A stretch of 58,183 nucleotides of DNA from Desulfobulbus rhabdoformis (GTDB lineage: Bacteria; Desulfobacterota; Desulfobulbia; Desulfobulbales; Desulfobulbaceae). The DNA lies in NCBI RefSeq assembly GCF_016919065.1, contig NZ_JAFFQA010000032.1, positions 1 through 58,183 of the forward strand, given 5' to 3'. The notes below the pieces were generated by a model. It saw nothing but the letters and a program-made list of their open reading frames with translations. It was not told where the DNA came from and ran no database searches. Below, one piece after another: positions 1 to 7,161 of the stretch; the stretch's first letter is position 1, and each line of letters starts with the position of its first letter. Both the position numbers and the translations under genes were made by a program.

Positions 1-863
1 GTGTTGCGGTAGAAGGTGTCGCGCCGACGGGCGTCGAGCATGGCCTTGGAGAGTTCCCACAGCTCCGCCCGCAGTTCCTCGAACTGGTCGCGGGAGATGT
101 AGAGCACCTCGCGGTGGAACATGCCCGTCTCGAGGTACTTCTCCTGGAGCCGCTGCTGGAAGGTGTCGTCGTCCTCCGGCAGCTTGCGCTTGGCACTGCT
201 TTTGCCGGTTTTCGACTTGGCGATCAGCTCCGCCCGGCGGGCCTCGAATTCGGCCTCGGTCTCACCCTTGCCCTGGCGCAGCTTGGCCTTGACCAGGACG
301 TTGTAGATGATGCCGCTGACCGTGATGCCGAGGGTCTGCTCCAGGTACCAGGCATAGAGGATGATCTGGAAATCGGTCCACAGCCGCTCCAGGTAGCTGG
401 CGTCGATCTGCGAGGCGGTTTTGTGTTCCAGCAGGAAATACTGGCCATCCTGACGGACGATGCCGTCCACCTTCCCGGCGAGAATGAAACTGCGCGAAGT
501 CGCGCCGGTCGCCGGGTTGACGATGGGGCCTTCGAAGGTCTTTTCGAGCGCGACGACCTCGAAGTCTTCGGCCGGGTAGTGTTCCGCATAGGCACTCATC
601 ATGGCCCTGGCGAGATGCCAGTCGGCCTGTTGATGGTCGTCCTGCGCCCGGTTCGGATAGGTCCGGTCGATGTGGTCGAGGACCTTGGCCAGATCCCGCT
701 CGCCGTGCCAACATTCCAGACAGTCGTGGATGACCGAGCCGAAGGCCAGATTGGGGTCGCGCTCGAGTGGCACCAGCTCGTCGATATAGCGCCATTTGCA
801 GGCCATGCGGCAGTTGCGGAACAGCCGCCACATGGAATAGGTGGTGGTCATCAGCTCGCTCAT
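1..863 (-). CDS. PD-(D/E)XK nuclease family protein (RecB/Cas4-like), 3' end outside window
   Basis: The frame stays open from the ATG at 863 to the window edge, giving 287 visible residues without a stop. Motifs of the RecB/Cas4-type PD-(D/E)XK fold are readable: GSVIHDCLE (about 42-50, H46), an Asp in GKVDGI (D133), E146-x-K148 in FLLEHKTA, and a following Q-x3-Y in DFQIILYAWYL. The family cuts or resects DNA using a metal ion; phages use such enzymes as recombination exonucleases, which is my inferred role here. The start overlaps the stop of the upstream gene as ATGA, so the two are translationally coupled. It belongs to the early block behind the sigma factor gene. Exact function (exonuclease, Cas4-like, or replication-associated) cannot be decided without the missing C-terminus. 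Confidence 0.85.
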   Translation of the reverse strand, partial: MSELMTTTYSMWRLFRNCRMACKWRYIDELVPLERDPNLAFGSVIHDCLECWHGERDLAKVLDHIDRTYPNRAQDDHQQADWHLARAMMSAYAEHYPAEDFEVVALEKTFEGPIVNPATGATSRSFILAGKVDGIVRQDGQYFLLEHKTASQIDASYLERLWTDFQIILYAWYLEQTLGITVSGIIYNVLVKAKLRQGKGETEAEFEARRAELIAKSKTGKSSAKRKLPEDDDTFQQRLQEKYLETGMFHREVLYISRDQFEELRAELWELSKAMLDARRRDTFYRN

Positions 864-1198
864 ACCGCCACCCCCGCTTCGGCGGCGGCTGGCGCTGCGC
901 GATGCTTGGAGGCGCAGGCGCAACCCGACGGTTGGGTTCGTTCGATCAGGACCGAGCGTTCGCCGTATTCCTTGGTGGCGAAGCCGGTGAAGATGCGGGC
1001 GAGGTCGCTGCCGACATCGGTGGAGGCGTCGATCACGCAGGTACGGCGGGCCTTGTCCAGATTGAACCGGCTCTCCATCCGCACACGGGAACGGCCATGC
1101 AGGCTTTCGACGGCCAGCATCGCCAGCATGAAAGTGTCTTCCAGTTCCTGGGCCGGGACCGACTCGTCAAAACGGTACTTGTAGGTGTCTTGAGTCAT
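860..1198 (-). CDS. small conserved phage protein, unknown function
   Basis: 112 residues beginning MTQDTYKYRFDESVPAQ. I chose this ATG because GAGGAG sits upstream at normal spacing and the longer frame upstream is low-complexity Arg/Pro translation. The protein has an acidic N-terminal half, a central region with FNLDKARRTCVIDAST, and an Ala-rich tail. No catalytic motif or membrane segment is visible. Its stop overlaps the ATG of the PD-(D/E)XK nuclease gene (ATGA), so it is probably a partner or co-expressed accessory of that nuclease. It lies directly behind the putative phage promoter at 1269-1300. I do not recognise the family with certainty. Confidence 0.75.
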   Translation of the reverse strand: MTQDTYKYRFDESVPAQELEDTFMLAMLAVESLHGRSRVRMESRFNLDKARRTCVIDASTDVGSDLARIFTGFATKEYGERSVLIERTQPSGCACASKHRAAPAAAEAGVAV

Positions 1199-1268
1199 GG
1201 TTGAACTCCTCTTTTGTTCAGGTTCTGATTTCCGAGGCCCCGGATAGCCGCACCATGCGGCACGGTGC

Positions 1269-1300
1269 TTACTTACCGGAGCCGGAGTCGATGCGTCGGA
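1269..1300 (-). promoter_or_regulatory. putative phage-sigma promoter, copy 1
   Basis: On the minus strand TCCGAC (1300-1295), 18 bp, then GTAAGTAA (1276-1269), preceded by CCG. The same pair with the same 18-bp spacing recurs at 46958-46989 and 53933-53964. This copy begins two bases after the sigma gene's stop codon and is followed at once by a possible hairpin (GCACC...GGTGC, 1250-1268; alternative GCCGCA-TGG-TGCGGC, 1247-1261). It would drive the 112-residue protein and nuclease genes. The promoter role is inferred from recurrence, spacing and position. Confidence 0.55.
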
Positions 1301-1302
1301 GA

Positions 1303-1887
1303 TCACAGGTAGTCGGTAAGGCCAGCCTCGCTGAACGCGTCCCGCAGCTTGCTCAGCCGGTCGTAGAGGGTGGTTCTGGGAATGCCCATCTCGCGAGCGA
1401 TTTCGGCCATAGTGCTGTCGTGCAGGCGTACGCACAGATCCCGGAGTTCTTCCGGCAGCGAGGCGATGGCCCGGTCGAGGTCCATGCGGATCTCATGGGC
1501 GAGGCGCTCCCTTGTCTCACGGGTGCCGCTTCCCAGAGAGCCCTCGCTGTCCAGGAAGTCGATTCGCTCGGTGGTGTCGCCTTCGCCGTTGTCGAGGGGT
1601 TCGTTGAGTGAGGTTTGGCAGAGCCGCCAGTCCCGACATTGGGCGAACCGGGCCTCCAGGATGGTGGAGATGTGACGTTCGACGATCCGGGCCATGAAGG
1701 TGGTCTTCTTGGCCTTGGCGGGATTGAAATGCCGCATCCGCTGCAGCAGATCGATCATCAGTTCCTGTTCGAGGTCGGGTCTGTCGTCCTCGGTGAATCC
1801 GGCCTTGCCTACGAGTTGACGTGCTTTGTGCCGAATGAGGTCGGCGGCATACTTGTCGATGCCGTCGTAAGAATTCTGAGAAACCAT
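1303..1887 (-). CDS. sigma-70 family RNA polymerase sigma factor (phage-encoded)
   Basis: 194 residues. The N-terminal part (about 33-80, DDRPDLEQELMIDLLQRM then the Phe/Ala-rich FMARIVERHISTILEAR helix) fits sigma region 2, and the C-terminal part (about 138-185, ASLPEELRDLCVRLHDSTM then AEIAREMGIPRTTLYDRLSK) is a region 4 helix-turn-helix. Regions 1 and 3 are lacking, as in group 4-like sigmas. It should redirect host RNA polymerase. The likely targets are the TCCGAC-N18-GTAAGTAA elements in this window, one starting two bases behind its stop codon. The start ATG follows GAGGAGG, but that Shine-Dalgarno is the 3' arm of a perfect hairpin (1893-1911), suggesting translational control. Alternative: a sigma-like regulator that does not bind core polymerase. 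Confidence 0.88.
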   Translation of the reverse strand: MVSQNSYDGIDKYAADLIRHKARQLVGKAGFTEDDRPDLEQELMIDLLQRMRHFNPAKAKKTTFMARIVERHISTILEARFAQCRDWRLCQTSLNEPLDNGEGDTTERIDFLDSEGSLGSGTRETRERLAHEIRMDLDRAIASLPEELRDLCVRLHDSTMAEIAREMGIPRTTLYDRLSKLRDAFSEAGLTDYL

Positions 1888-1892
1888 CGGGG

Positions 1893-1911
1893 CCTCCTCG
1901 GAGCGAGGAGG
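1893..1911 (-). promoter_or_regulatory. hairpin sequestering the sigma gene Shine-Dalgarno
   Basis: The leader reads CCTCCTC-GCTCC-GAGGAGG in the mRNA: a perfect 7-bp stem with a 5-nt loop. The 3' arm GAGGAGG is the Shine-Dalgarno, five bases before the ATG at 1887. The ribosome site is thus paired with its own complement, as expected of a translational switch or temperature-sensitive element. Folding is read directly; the regulatory role is inferred. Confidence 0.6.
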
Positions 1912-1919
1912 AGTTCCGC

Positions 1920-2020
1920 GTGGGTGTCAGCACGGGCCAGATCACAGGACAAAGCTGTCGCGTGGGCGAAGGGGTCGCAGGTACGCCGCCAATTGCCGTA
2001 TTCGGCTCGGCGACACCCAC
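1920..2020. repeat. 9-bp inverted repeat flanking the sigma-gene leader
   Basis: GTGGGTGTC at 1920-1928 and its exact complement GACACCCAC at 2012-2020, 83 bases apart, lie in the gap between the unknown 108-residue gene and the sigma gene. They could close a structured leader or bracket regulator sites. I see no convincing -10/-35 pair and no ORF in this gap. Confidence 0.35.
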
Positions 2021-2082
2021 AACAGCCTCCGCCATGCGTCCAGCTTGTTGTCCAGTGTCTAAGGGTTCAGGTCGTTACGTGT

Positions 2083-2409
2083 TCAGGCTGCCCGTTCCTC
2101 GATGCGCATCAGGAACGGCAGACCGTGCTTGATCTCGAGCAGGCAGACTTTTCCGCTGCCCATCTGCGCGAGGTGCTCCAGCAGCGTCACGACCTCTTGC
2201 TTGAGGATGAAGTCATCTTGGTCGCGCTCAGGCCTGGGACCGCTCTGTCCGCCCAGCTTGATCTCGCGCTCGATGACCGTGTCAGGGGTGAGTTCCGGCT
2301 CGCCGTCGCGGACCGGAATGTTGGTGATGCGGCCGAAGTTGATGTCCTGCATCAACTCGATGAGTCGCCGCTTCGGTGGGGTGAGATGTGCTTTACTTGT
2401 CTGGTTCAT
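2083..2409 (-). CDS. conserved small phage protein, unknown function
   Basis: 108 residues starting MNQTSKAHLTPPKRRLIELM, with AAGGAGG at ideal distance before the ATG. It begins with a basic segment (KAHLTPPKRRL) and is otherwise charged and soluble, including an acidic stretch around ERDQDDFILKQEVV; the end FLMRIEERAA may be helical. No domain recognised. It precedes the sigma gene by 195 bases in the same direction, and inverted repeats lie upstream (2443-2505), so a regulatory or recombination-accessory role is plausible but unproven. Confidence 0.7.
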   Translation of the reverse strand: MNQTSKAHLTPPKRRLIELMQDINFGRITNIPVRDGEPELTPDTVIEREIKLGGQSGPRPERDQDDFILKQEVVTLLEHLAQMGSGKVCLLEIKHGLPFLMRIEERAA

Positions 2410-2442
2410 GCCGAACCTCCTTCATTTCTGGACCGACCGGGA

Positions 2443-2505
2443 GACAGGTCCGGCATGAATTTCCCGGGTGGCGGTCGTGAACTCTTTGTGTTCACCAGAC
2501 CTGTC
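2443..2505. promoter_or_regulatory. nested inverted repeats upstream of early gene, possible operator
   Basis: GACAGGTC (2443-2450) is matched by GACCTGTC (2498-2505), and between them GTGAAC (2477-2482) pairs with GTTCAC (2490-2495). They lie 34-96 bases upstream of the ATG at 2409, where a repressor or activator would act on the early block. No clear -35/-10 pair was found next to them, so the role is only suggested. The remainder of 2410-2670 shows AT-rich tracts but no gene. Confidence 0.35.
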
Positions 2506-2670
2506 ACCCTGCTTTGGCGAATTTTCGTTACGACCCCGAAAAACGCCCTGGCTCAAGGAGGAGGAAAGCCCGTAAGGCTCTGATTGGTGGTGGGTTTACA
2601 GAGGAAAATTTTTTTAACTTTTTTTGCCCGGCCCCAGTGAAATTTCACCGGGCGGGCCTCCAAGACGCAA

Positions 2671-2704
2671 AAAGCCCCGATCCAGAATCCTGAATCGGGG
2701 CTTT
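2671..2704. terminator. bidirectional rho-independent terminator
   Basis: AAAGCCCCGAT...ATCGGGGCTTT forms an 11-bp stem, extended by CAG/CTG after one mismatch, with a 4-base loop. A run of A precedes it and T-rich sequence follows, so it can act both ways. It stands 25 bases beyond the stop of the gene ending at 2730 and closes the operon starting near 6660. It also marks the left edge of the non-phage island. Confidence 0.8.
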
Positions 2705-2729
2705 AATTTCGCTTGGATATTAAGGGTGG

Positions 2730-3794
2730 TCAGTAGACCTCGGCACCTTCCGGGAGGATGCGGAACTTGCATCGGTAGGTCTTTGTATCCTTGACCCATT
2801 CGATGGGATCATCATCGAGCCGGAAGAATTCACGCAGGTGCTTCGACAACTCTTGCTTTTGTTTCTTCAGTTTGTCCGAGGCGTATCGGCTGTGCCAGTC
2901 GATCTCGCCACTGGAGTTGGCAAACCCCTCAAGCAATTTCCATTGCTCGGTTGGATTGCCATTCTTCCTGCTCGCCATTCCCATTTGCGTATAGGTGTAT
3001 CGACCGCTCTGGTCTCCCGCCCATATTGTGACGGTATGGCCATCGCGGAACTGAATCTTGATTTGTGGCCATGTGGTGCCCGGCGGTGTCATGAAAAACA
3101 CTGTGCCGCCTGAATCCGGCCCAGGCACCTGATCGATAAGGGGAGCGAATATCTCAGTCTTGTCCCGACAGGTCAGGAGTCGTGGCGCATCACCCAGGTA
3201 CAGATCTTCGTTCAGCGCGACGAAAAGGCTGTCTTTCTGCGCCAGCAGTGTTTCAACTGCAGGACTCAGATGAAGGCGCGTGGGCGCTATTACAACAAAG
3301 GGTTTGGGGGTCGAAAGGCATAATGATCGGACGACCTCTACCAGCGCGTCCTTGCTGTCCTGCATTGTCAGCACAACGGGGAAGTCCATCCCAGCCGTGG
3401 GTATGAAATCGCCCAGTCTCCATGTGTGGGGCAGGCCATCGAGTTTTGCCTCTCGGTGTTCAATTCCCATGGCCGTGCAGATAGCGCCATTGATGGCTGA
3501 CTGCTTGAGCCGGTAGATCAGCGTCTGCCGTGGAGAGAGTTGGATGGCCGCGTGTTCTTTTTCGATGCAGACGGCTCGGATGTCGGTCTTCGCATGGGTG
3601 ATCACACTACGTGGGCATCCCAGGCCACATTCCGTCGGGCAATCCACAGCGGTCGCGTGATTCTTGGTCAGTTGAAGAAAATTGTCCCGAAACAATGGAT
3701 ACCGGTCCCAACCGGAGAGCGCCTTATCCCAATCGAACAGCGCCGCCGACTTTCCAGGCAATGTCTCCAGGTATGCCCAGAAGGGGTCACTCAT
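2730..3794 (-). CDS. unknown protein with a Cys cluster, second of a coupled pair
   Basis: 354 residues from MSDPFWAYLETLPG. I use this ATG because it overlaps the upstream stop by eight bases, indicating coupling; the longer frame reads into the neighbour. An N-terminal cluster C52-x3-C56-x3-C60-x15-C76 (CPTECGLGC...AVC) suggests a metal site, but the spacing is not that of radical SAM enzymes. A middle part (FPVVLTMQDSKDALVEVV) and a C-terminal part with VTIWAGDQSGRY and YRCKFRILPEGAEVY look like mixed alpha/beta folds. I do not recognise the family. It is last in an operon with a metal-type permease but much closer to its partner gene, and its base composition resembles that partner rather than the AT-richer permease genes. 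Defence or stress functions are both possible. Confidence 0.75.
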   Translation of the reverse strand: MSDPFWAYLETLPGKSAALFDWDKALSGWDRYPLFRDNFLQLTKNHATAVDCPTECGLGCPRSVITHAKTDIRAVCIEKEHAAIQLSPRQTLIYRLKQSAINGAICTAMGIEHREAKLDGLPHTWRLGDFIPTAGMDFPVVLTMQDSKDALVEVVRSLCLSTPKPFVVIAPTRLHLSPAVETLLAQKDSLFVALNEDLYLGDAPRLLTCRDKTEIFAPLIDQVPGPDSGGTVFFMTPPGTTWPQIKIQFRDGHTVTIWAGDQSGRYTYTQMGMASRKNGNPTEQWKLLEGFANSSGEIDWHSRYASDKLKKQKQELSKHLREFFRLDDDPIEWVKDTKTYRCKFRILPEGAEVY

Positions 3795-4953
3795 CCGAGG
3801 CCCCTCCGGCTCCGACAATAAAGCCCCTGAGTCCGAGCCAGCGCTCGATAACCTCGGCATCACCATCCCGCTTGAATTGCGCTCGGTTACCTGAACTCAA
3901 GGTGACCGACCTGGGCGTCTTGGAACCGTCGAATTTGATCTGGAAGCTCGCCTTGACGATCTTGCCTCCAGCGGGAAGGGTCTTATCCCGATCTCGGAGA
4001 GAAGCGAACATGTCCTCGGATCGCCGGATTTCTATATCCTTGTGTGCGCCACCCCAAAAAAACTGAACCTCTTTCAGTCTGACGTATTCAATGCCTTCCA
4101 CGTCGTCACAAAGAAGCGCTTCTTCCCCGATCTGCCGTAGTGGCTCGAGGTCGAATCGGCTGCGCTCGCTAAAGAACTCTTCGTTGCCGAACAGATGCAG
4201 CCCGAATTTCTTCCGGTAGAGCTCCTTCTCGCCCTTGGTTTCGGCGTTCATGCGGATCTCCCCAATGACGGGGTTGTAGGTAAGCACGTCGAATTTTTCA
4301 GGGCGGAAGTACTGACTGGTGGACTCACCGGCCTCAATGACCGCCTCACGAGCATAGGGCTTCCCGTGGCGCACGAGGAACCATGTGTGGCCTTCTTTCG
4401 GATAAACGAACACCTTGGAATACTTGCCCCGACGCTTCTTAGAAAACCATTCGTCAAGATCGGCTTCAAGGGCCGCGAGGGTTTCCTCCGATGGCAGCAC
4501 GAAATCTGGCAGCGGGTTTTTCTTGGTCTTGAAATACTCGAAGGACCTGACGTTCATGAAGAACTGTTCGGCGTGTACCTTCTCGATGATTTCCCGATCA
4601 GCCATCCAGACCTGTATAGCCAAGTCTGCCGGTGCGGCGTTCTCCCCAATTTCCACGTCGATGTCCGTTCCAGCGATCTCATCCTGAATGGAGTCGAATC
4701 CTTCAGGAGTCGAAACTTCATTTACATAGAACAACGCCTCTGCAAGGTCGTCTGGAGTTGAGCCGTCCGGGGTCAGCAAAATGTGACTGAGCGCGTTGTA
4801 GTCCAGGCCATCTTCCTGCTGGACTGGTGGCAACTCTACGCCGCGAGCTGAAAAATAGGCGGCATGAGGCTCCAGAAAGGCAATGAGATGCTTCCTGTCG
4901 ATTCGCCGGAGCATTTCCGGCTTCGAAAAGCGGCGTAGGTTGAAAGTTGCCAT
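3787..4953 (-). CDS. unknown protein, first of a coupled pair
   Basis: 388 residues from MATFNLRRFSKPEMLRRI, with AGGAG upstream of the ATG at 4953. It is charged and soluble, without membrane segments or a nucleotide-binding loop that I can see. Notable stretches are an N-terminal basic part, a central FVYPKEGHTWFLVRHGKPYAR, and a C-terminal domain ending in RSVTLSSGN then EVIERWLGLRGFIVG. It starts 23 bases after the CC-peptide gene and overlaps the following gene, so all are likely co-transcribed from the MarR promoter. The pair's position between phage genes and a recombinase and BREX island suggests cargo, possibly defence. I do not recognise the family. Confidence 0.75.
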   Translation of the reverse strand: MATFNLRRFSKPEMLRRIDRKHLIAFLEPHAAYFSARGVELPPVQQEDGLDYNALSHILLTPDGSTPDDLAEALFYVNEVSTPEGFDSIQDEIAGTDIDVEIGENAAPADLAIQVWMADREIIEKVHAEQFFMNVRSFEYFKTKKNPLPDFVLPSEETLAALEADLDEWFSKKRRGKYSKVFVYPKEGHTWFLVRHGKPYAREAVIEAGESTSQYFRPEKFDVLTYNPVIGEIRMNAETKGEKELYRKKFGLHLFGNEEFFSERSRFDLEPLRQIGEEALLCDDVEGIEYVRLKEVQFFWGGAHKDIEIRRSEDMFASLRDRDKTLPAGGKIVKASFQIKFDGSKTPRSVTLSSGNRAQFKRDGDAEVIERWLGLRGFIVGAGGASDE

Positions 4954-4976
4954 CAAATACTCCTGTCGTTTTATCG

Positions 4977-5168
4977 TTACTCCTTGTTGTCTTTATCCTT
5001 TTTTACATCAATATCCGTCGGTGAACAACAACAGCAATTCGCCGCAGTTTTTTTTGGAGGCGAAATTTTATCTTCATTTGAATCGACTTCTTCAAGCTCC
5101 AGAGAGCAACAAGAGGATTTTTGTCCGAAGATTTTTTTGAAAAAGCTGGTCTTTTTTTCGTCTTGCAT
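4977..5168 (-). CDS. small cysteine-rich acidic peptide next to permease
   Basis: 63 residues starting MQDEKKTSFFKKIFG, with AAGGAG before the ATG. It has an amphipathic basic N-terminus, a CC pair (C20-C21), an acidic middle (LELEEVDSNED) and a CCCC run (C45-C48) in a Lys/Asp-rich tail. Such CC-peptides accompany ArsP/UPF0718 permeases in several anaerobes; metal or arsenic binding is a fair inference from the cysteine content. It lies 17 bases downstream of the permease gene in the same operon. Confidence 0.75.
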   Translation of the reverse strand: MQDEKKTSFFKKIFGQKSSCCSLELEEVDSNEDKISPPKKTAANCCCCSPTDIDVKKDKDNKE

Positions 5169-5185
5169 GGTTTTCTCCTTAAAAA

Positions 5186-6085
5186 TTAGAGGATTGTGTT
5201 GAATACGTATCCGCCCACAACTGCTGTTGTCCAGATGACAATGACGATTGCGCCAACCAAACGTTTTCTAAAAATACTTGCCAGCATAGCCATTTCGGGT
5301 ATCGCCATGCCTGCGCCGCCGATAATTAGAGCGATAACCGCTCCCATGCTCATGCCTTTTTGCGACAAGGCCAACCCAATCGGGATGGCTGTTTCGGCCC
5401 TGATGTAAAGCGGGACGCCAATACTGGCCGCGATAGGAATAGCAAATGGGTTGTCTGGACCGGCTATGTTTGTCACGAAGTCTTGAGGAATGTATCCGTA
5501 AATCCCAGCACCGATTGCGACACCGACAAGAAGATAAATGAGGACCGCTCTAAAATCGCCCCAGGCGGAGATAAATGACGCTTTTAACTTAGCCGAAAAG
5601 TTTAAGGGGTTTTCGGATTCACCGGGTGCGCCACAACAACTCGGTTTGACCCTGACCTTTTTAACGTAGTTCGCCCCACCGATTTTTTCGAGAATAACGC
5701 CGAATAGCATCGACCCCCCAAAAGTGACTCCGAAATAGAGTAAGCACGCTTTTATCCCCATCAGTGCCCAGACCATACTGATAATGATGGGGTTGAGCAG
5801 AGGTGAAGCGATGACAAATGACATAACCGGCCCAAATGGTGCCCCGGCATTCAGCATGCCAAGCGTCATTGGTATAGTTGAGCATGCGCAAAAGGGGGTG
5901 AGCGATCCAACCACGGCACCCAAAAAGTTGCCCCATATCCCCCGACGCGAGAGCCACTGTCTGAGTTTTTCTTGCGGTATATACGTTAATACCAAAGCAA
6001 CAATCGTGCTGATGCCCAAAAAAAGCACCGTCAATTCTGCGGTGATGATCAAAAAATATTGAATGGTACTGATCAGGTTGTTCAT
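5186..6085 (-). CDS. ArsP/UPF0718-family permease (metal or organoarsenical efflux)
   Basis: 299 residues from MNNLISTIQYFLII. I prefer this ATG over the upstream MSTI/MENF candidates because GGAG lies nine bases before it and the first candidate falls inside the operator at 6105-6119. About eight hydrophobic segments are present. The family signature GSLTPFCACSTIPM (C66, C68) is intact, followed by ASPLLNPI. The cytoplasmic loop carries a CC pair (C150-C151, KPSCCGAPGES), and a second repeat contains GVPLYIRAETAIPIGLAL. Relatives (ArsP, SO_0444 type) export trivalent organoarsenicals or metals; the substrate here is unknown. The gene follows the MarR regulator and precedes the CC-peptide. 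Confidence 0.88.
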   Translation of the reverse strand: MNNLISTIQYFLIITAELTVLFLGISTIVALVLTYIPQEKLRQWLSRRGIWGNFLGAVVGSLTPFCACSTIPMTLGMLNAGAPFGPVMSFVIASPLLNPIIISMVWALMGIKACLLYFGVTFGGSMLFGVILEKIGGANYVKKVRVKPSCCGAPGESENPLNFSAKLKASFISAWGDFRAVLIYLLVGVAIGAGIYGYIPQDFVTNIAGPDNPFAIPIAASIGVPLYIRAETAIPIGLALSQKGMSMGAVIALIIGGAGMAIPEMAMLASIFRKRLVGAIVIVIWTTAVVGGYVFNTIL

Positions 6086-6104
6086 TCCAAAATTCTCCAT
6101 TATG

Positions 6105-6119
6105 GTTGACATCGTCAAC
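6105..6119. promoter_or_regulatory. second MarR operator, in front of permease
   Basis: GTTGAC-ATC-GTCAAC is a perfect dyad, the same core as the operator over the MarR promoter (6642-6660). It lies between the regulator's stop and the permease Shine-Dalgarno, where bound protein could block transcript elongation or an internal promoter. Confidence 0.65.
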
Positions 6120-6135
6120 TTTAAGCGCAAAAAAA

Positions 6136-6564
6136 TCAGCCCTTCAGGGCAGTTGCCATTGCCTTGAGCATATTAACGGTGTCTGCCACTGAGTGCTCCG
6201 GCATCTTTGCGGCAATGGTATGAAATTGCTCCATGTAACGTGTATTCGCGGACGACAGGACACGTTCTCCGGACTTTGTTATTTCCACGCAGCAGATCCT
6301 TGCATCTTCATGGGATTTAATCTTCTGGACATATCCTTTCTTTTCAAGCCGGTTAACAATTCTGGTTGCACCGCTTTTTGTAAAGCCAAGCGAATAACCG
6401 ACATCTTGTACGGCGCATTGAGATGTGGTGGAGATTTTGTCCAGTGCTATGAATTCCGGCATGGTAAGGTTTTCGCAGCATTCGCCATTCAAACCCTTGG
6501 GGCCAAAATGCCAAGCAATCTCGATTAATGCTCTGCTTATATCCGAAATCGTGCTTTGCGTCAT
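6136..6564 (-). CDS. MarR-family transcriptional regulator, cysteine-rich
   Basis: 142 residues with the winged helix-turn-helix of MarR proteins: VQDVGYSLGFTKSGATRIVNRLEKKGYVQK (about 52-81) as recognition helix and start of wing, then DARICCVEITKSGERVLS. Five cysteines occur as C29-C30, C50 and C91-C92; the last pair sits in the wing. Paired cysteines suggest sensing of thiophilic metals, arsenic or oxidants, an inference from composition. GGAGG precedes the ATG. Two matching dyads (6105-6119 and 6642-6660) flank the gene, the latter covering the -35 box of its own promoter, so autorepression and control of the permease are expected. Confidence 0.9.
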   Translation of the reverse strand: MTQSTISDISRALIEIAWHFGPKGLNGECCENLTMPEFIALDKISTTSQCAVQDVGYSLGFTKSGATRIVNRLEKKGYVQKIKSHEDARICCVEITKSGERVLSSANTRYMEQFHTIAAKMPEHSVADTVNMLKAMATALKG

Positions 6565-6628
6565 GTAACCTCCATTTGAGTGAATCGCCTTAAGGCCCTT
6601 GTCGAACCTTTATGCAATGTCGAACGGT

Positions 6629-6660
6629 AATATAGCTCTATTGGTTGACGATGTCAACCA
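6629..6660 (-). promoter_or_regulatory. promoter with overlapping MarR operator
   Basis: Minus strand: TTGACA (6657-6652), exactly 17 bases, TATATT (6634-6629). The perfect dyad TGGTTGAC-GAT-GTCAACCA (6642-6660) covers the -35 box, and its core recurs at 6105-6119. This is the expected layout for a self-repressing MarR regulator. The transcript would run through five genes to the terminator at 2671-2704. Confidence 0.85.
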
Positions 6661-6884
6661 CTTTTGAGAAATAATCTCACACCTGATTTCCGACACTTCC
6701 ATGAGCCCCTCGGTAGGTAATGCCTGAAGAAAGCCGGTTTGAAGCCGGACGAACAGTTAGAAACCAGATAACCGACCAGAGGCGGAGCTGAGGCGGTTGT
6801 GGGTGCCATCGAACGCGCATCCCGACCGCCACCGTTTTCTGGCATCCACACCATCCAGTCCCCCGGTCCCACCGGAGGTGTTCG
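6661..6884. other. intergenic region between divergent units
   Basis: No gene supported on either strand. It holds a short dyad TGAGA-AATAA-TCTCA (6665-6679) next to the MarR operator and must contain the start signals of the rightward recombinase cassette, but I see no convincing sigma-70 promoter for that direction. Confidence 0.4.
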
Positions 6885-7127
6885 ATGTTGGATGTCCAGG
6901 AAATGAATGATGGGCCGGGGACGGATGACCTTGGCGAAAACGGCAAACCCGGCCGCTTGTCGGGTGAGGCGAGGCTCCAGTCAGCCGCCTCCATTCTGGC
7001 CACGGCGATCCTGCGCCGAAAGGCAAAAAATGCATGTGTGGGCAATGAGTTAGAGGTTTTCGAAGATTCTTCCCCTGTGCTCGGAGAAGGACTTGATTCA
7101 TTGCCGGAACAGAGCATTCATTCATGA
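6885..7127 (+). CDS. probable small protein of the recombinase cassette
   Basis: 80 residues, MLDVQEMNDGPGTDD to LPEQSIHS. GGAGG lies six bases before the ATG, the frame is co-directional with the three following genes, and the gap to the next start is 34 bases. It contains a central helix-like ARLQSAASILATAILRRK and an acidic remainder. I do not recognise it firmly; support comes from the ribosome site and position, so it may still be a chance ORF. Confidence 0.5.
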   Translation: MLDVQEMNDGPGTDDLGENGKPGRLSGEARLQSAASILATAILRRKAKNACVGNELEVFEDSSPVLGEGLDSLPEQSIHS

Positions 7128-7161
7128 CAACTCGTCCGGAAACCAAAATAAGGAGTTGAAA

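Noticed and set aside
262..831. Closed minus-strand ORFs of 189 and 123 residues within the first 860 bases
   Set aside because: Their sequences are Arg/Pro/His-rich shadows. The true gene is the frame open to the window edge with PD-(D/E)XK motifs.
114..1184. 356-residue plus-strand ORF opposite the nuclease and small early gene
   Set aside because: It is antisense to two coupled genes with ribosome sites and motifs; composition is that of a reverse shadow.
1269..1300. Reading the GTAAGTAA element as an intron boundary or a terminator
   Set aside because: Copies do not interrupt genes (except the weak fourth), no intron fold follows, and there is no T tract. Constant 18-bp pairing with TCCGAC fits a promoter better.
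2628..2662. Palindrome GTGAAATTTCAC with GCCC/GGGC flanks next to poly-T, considered as a terminator
   Set aside because: The T tract precedes the hairpin on the plus strand and becomes poly-A after it on the minus strand, so neither direction gives a proper terminator. The true one is at 2671-2704.
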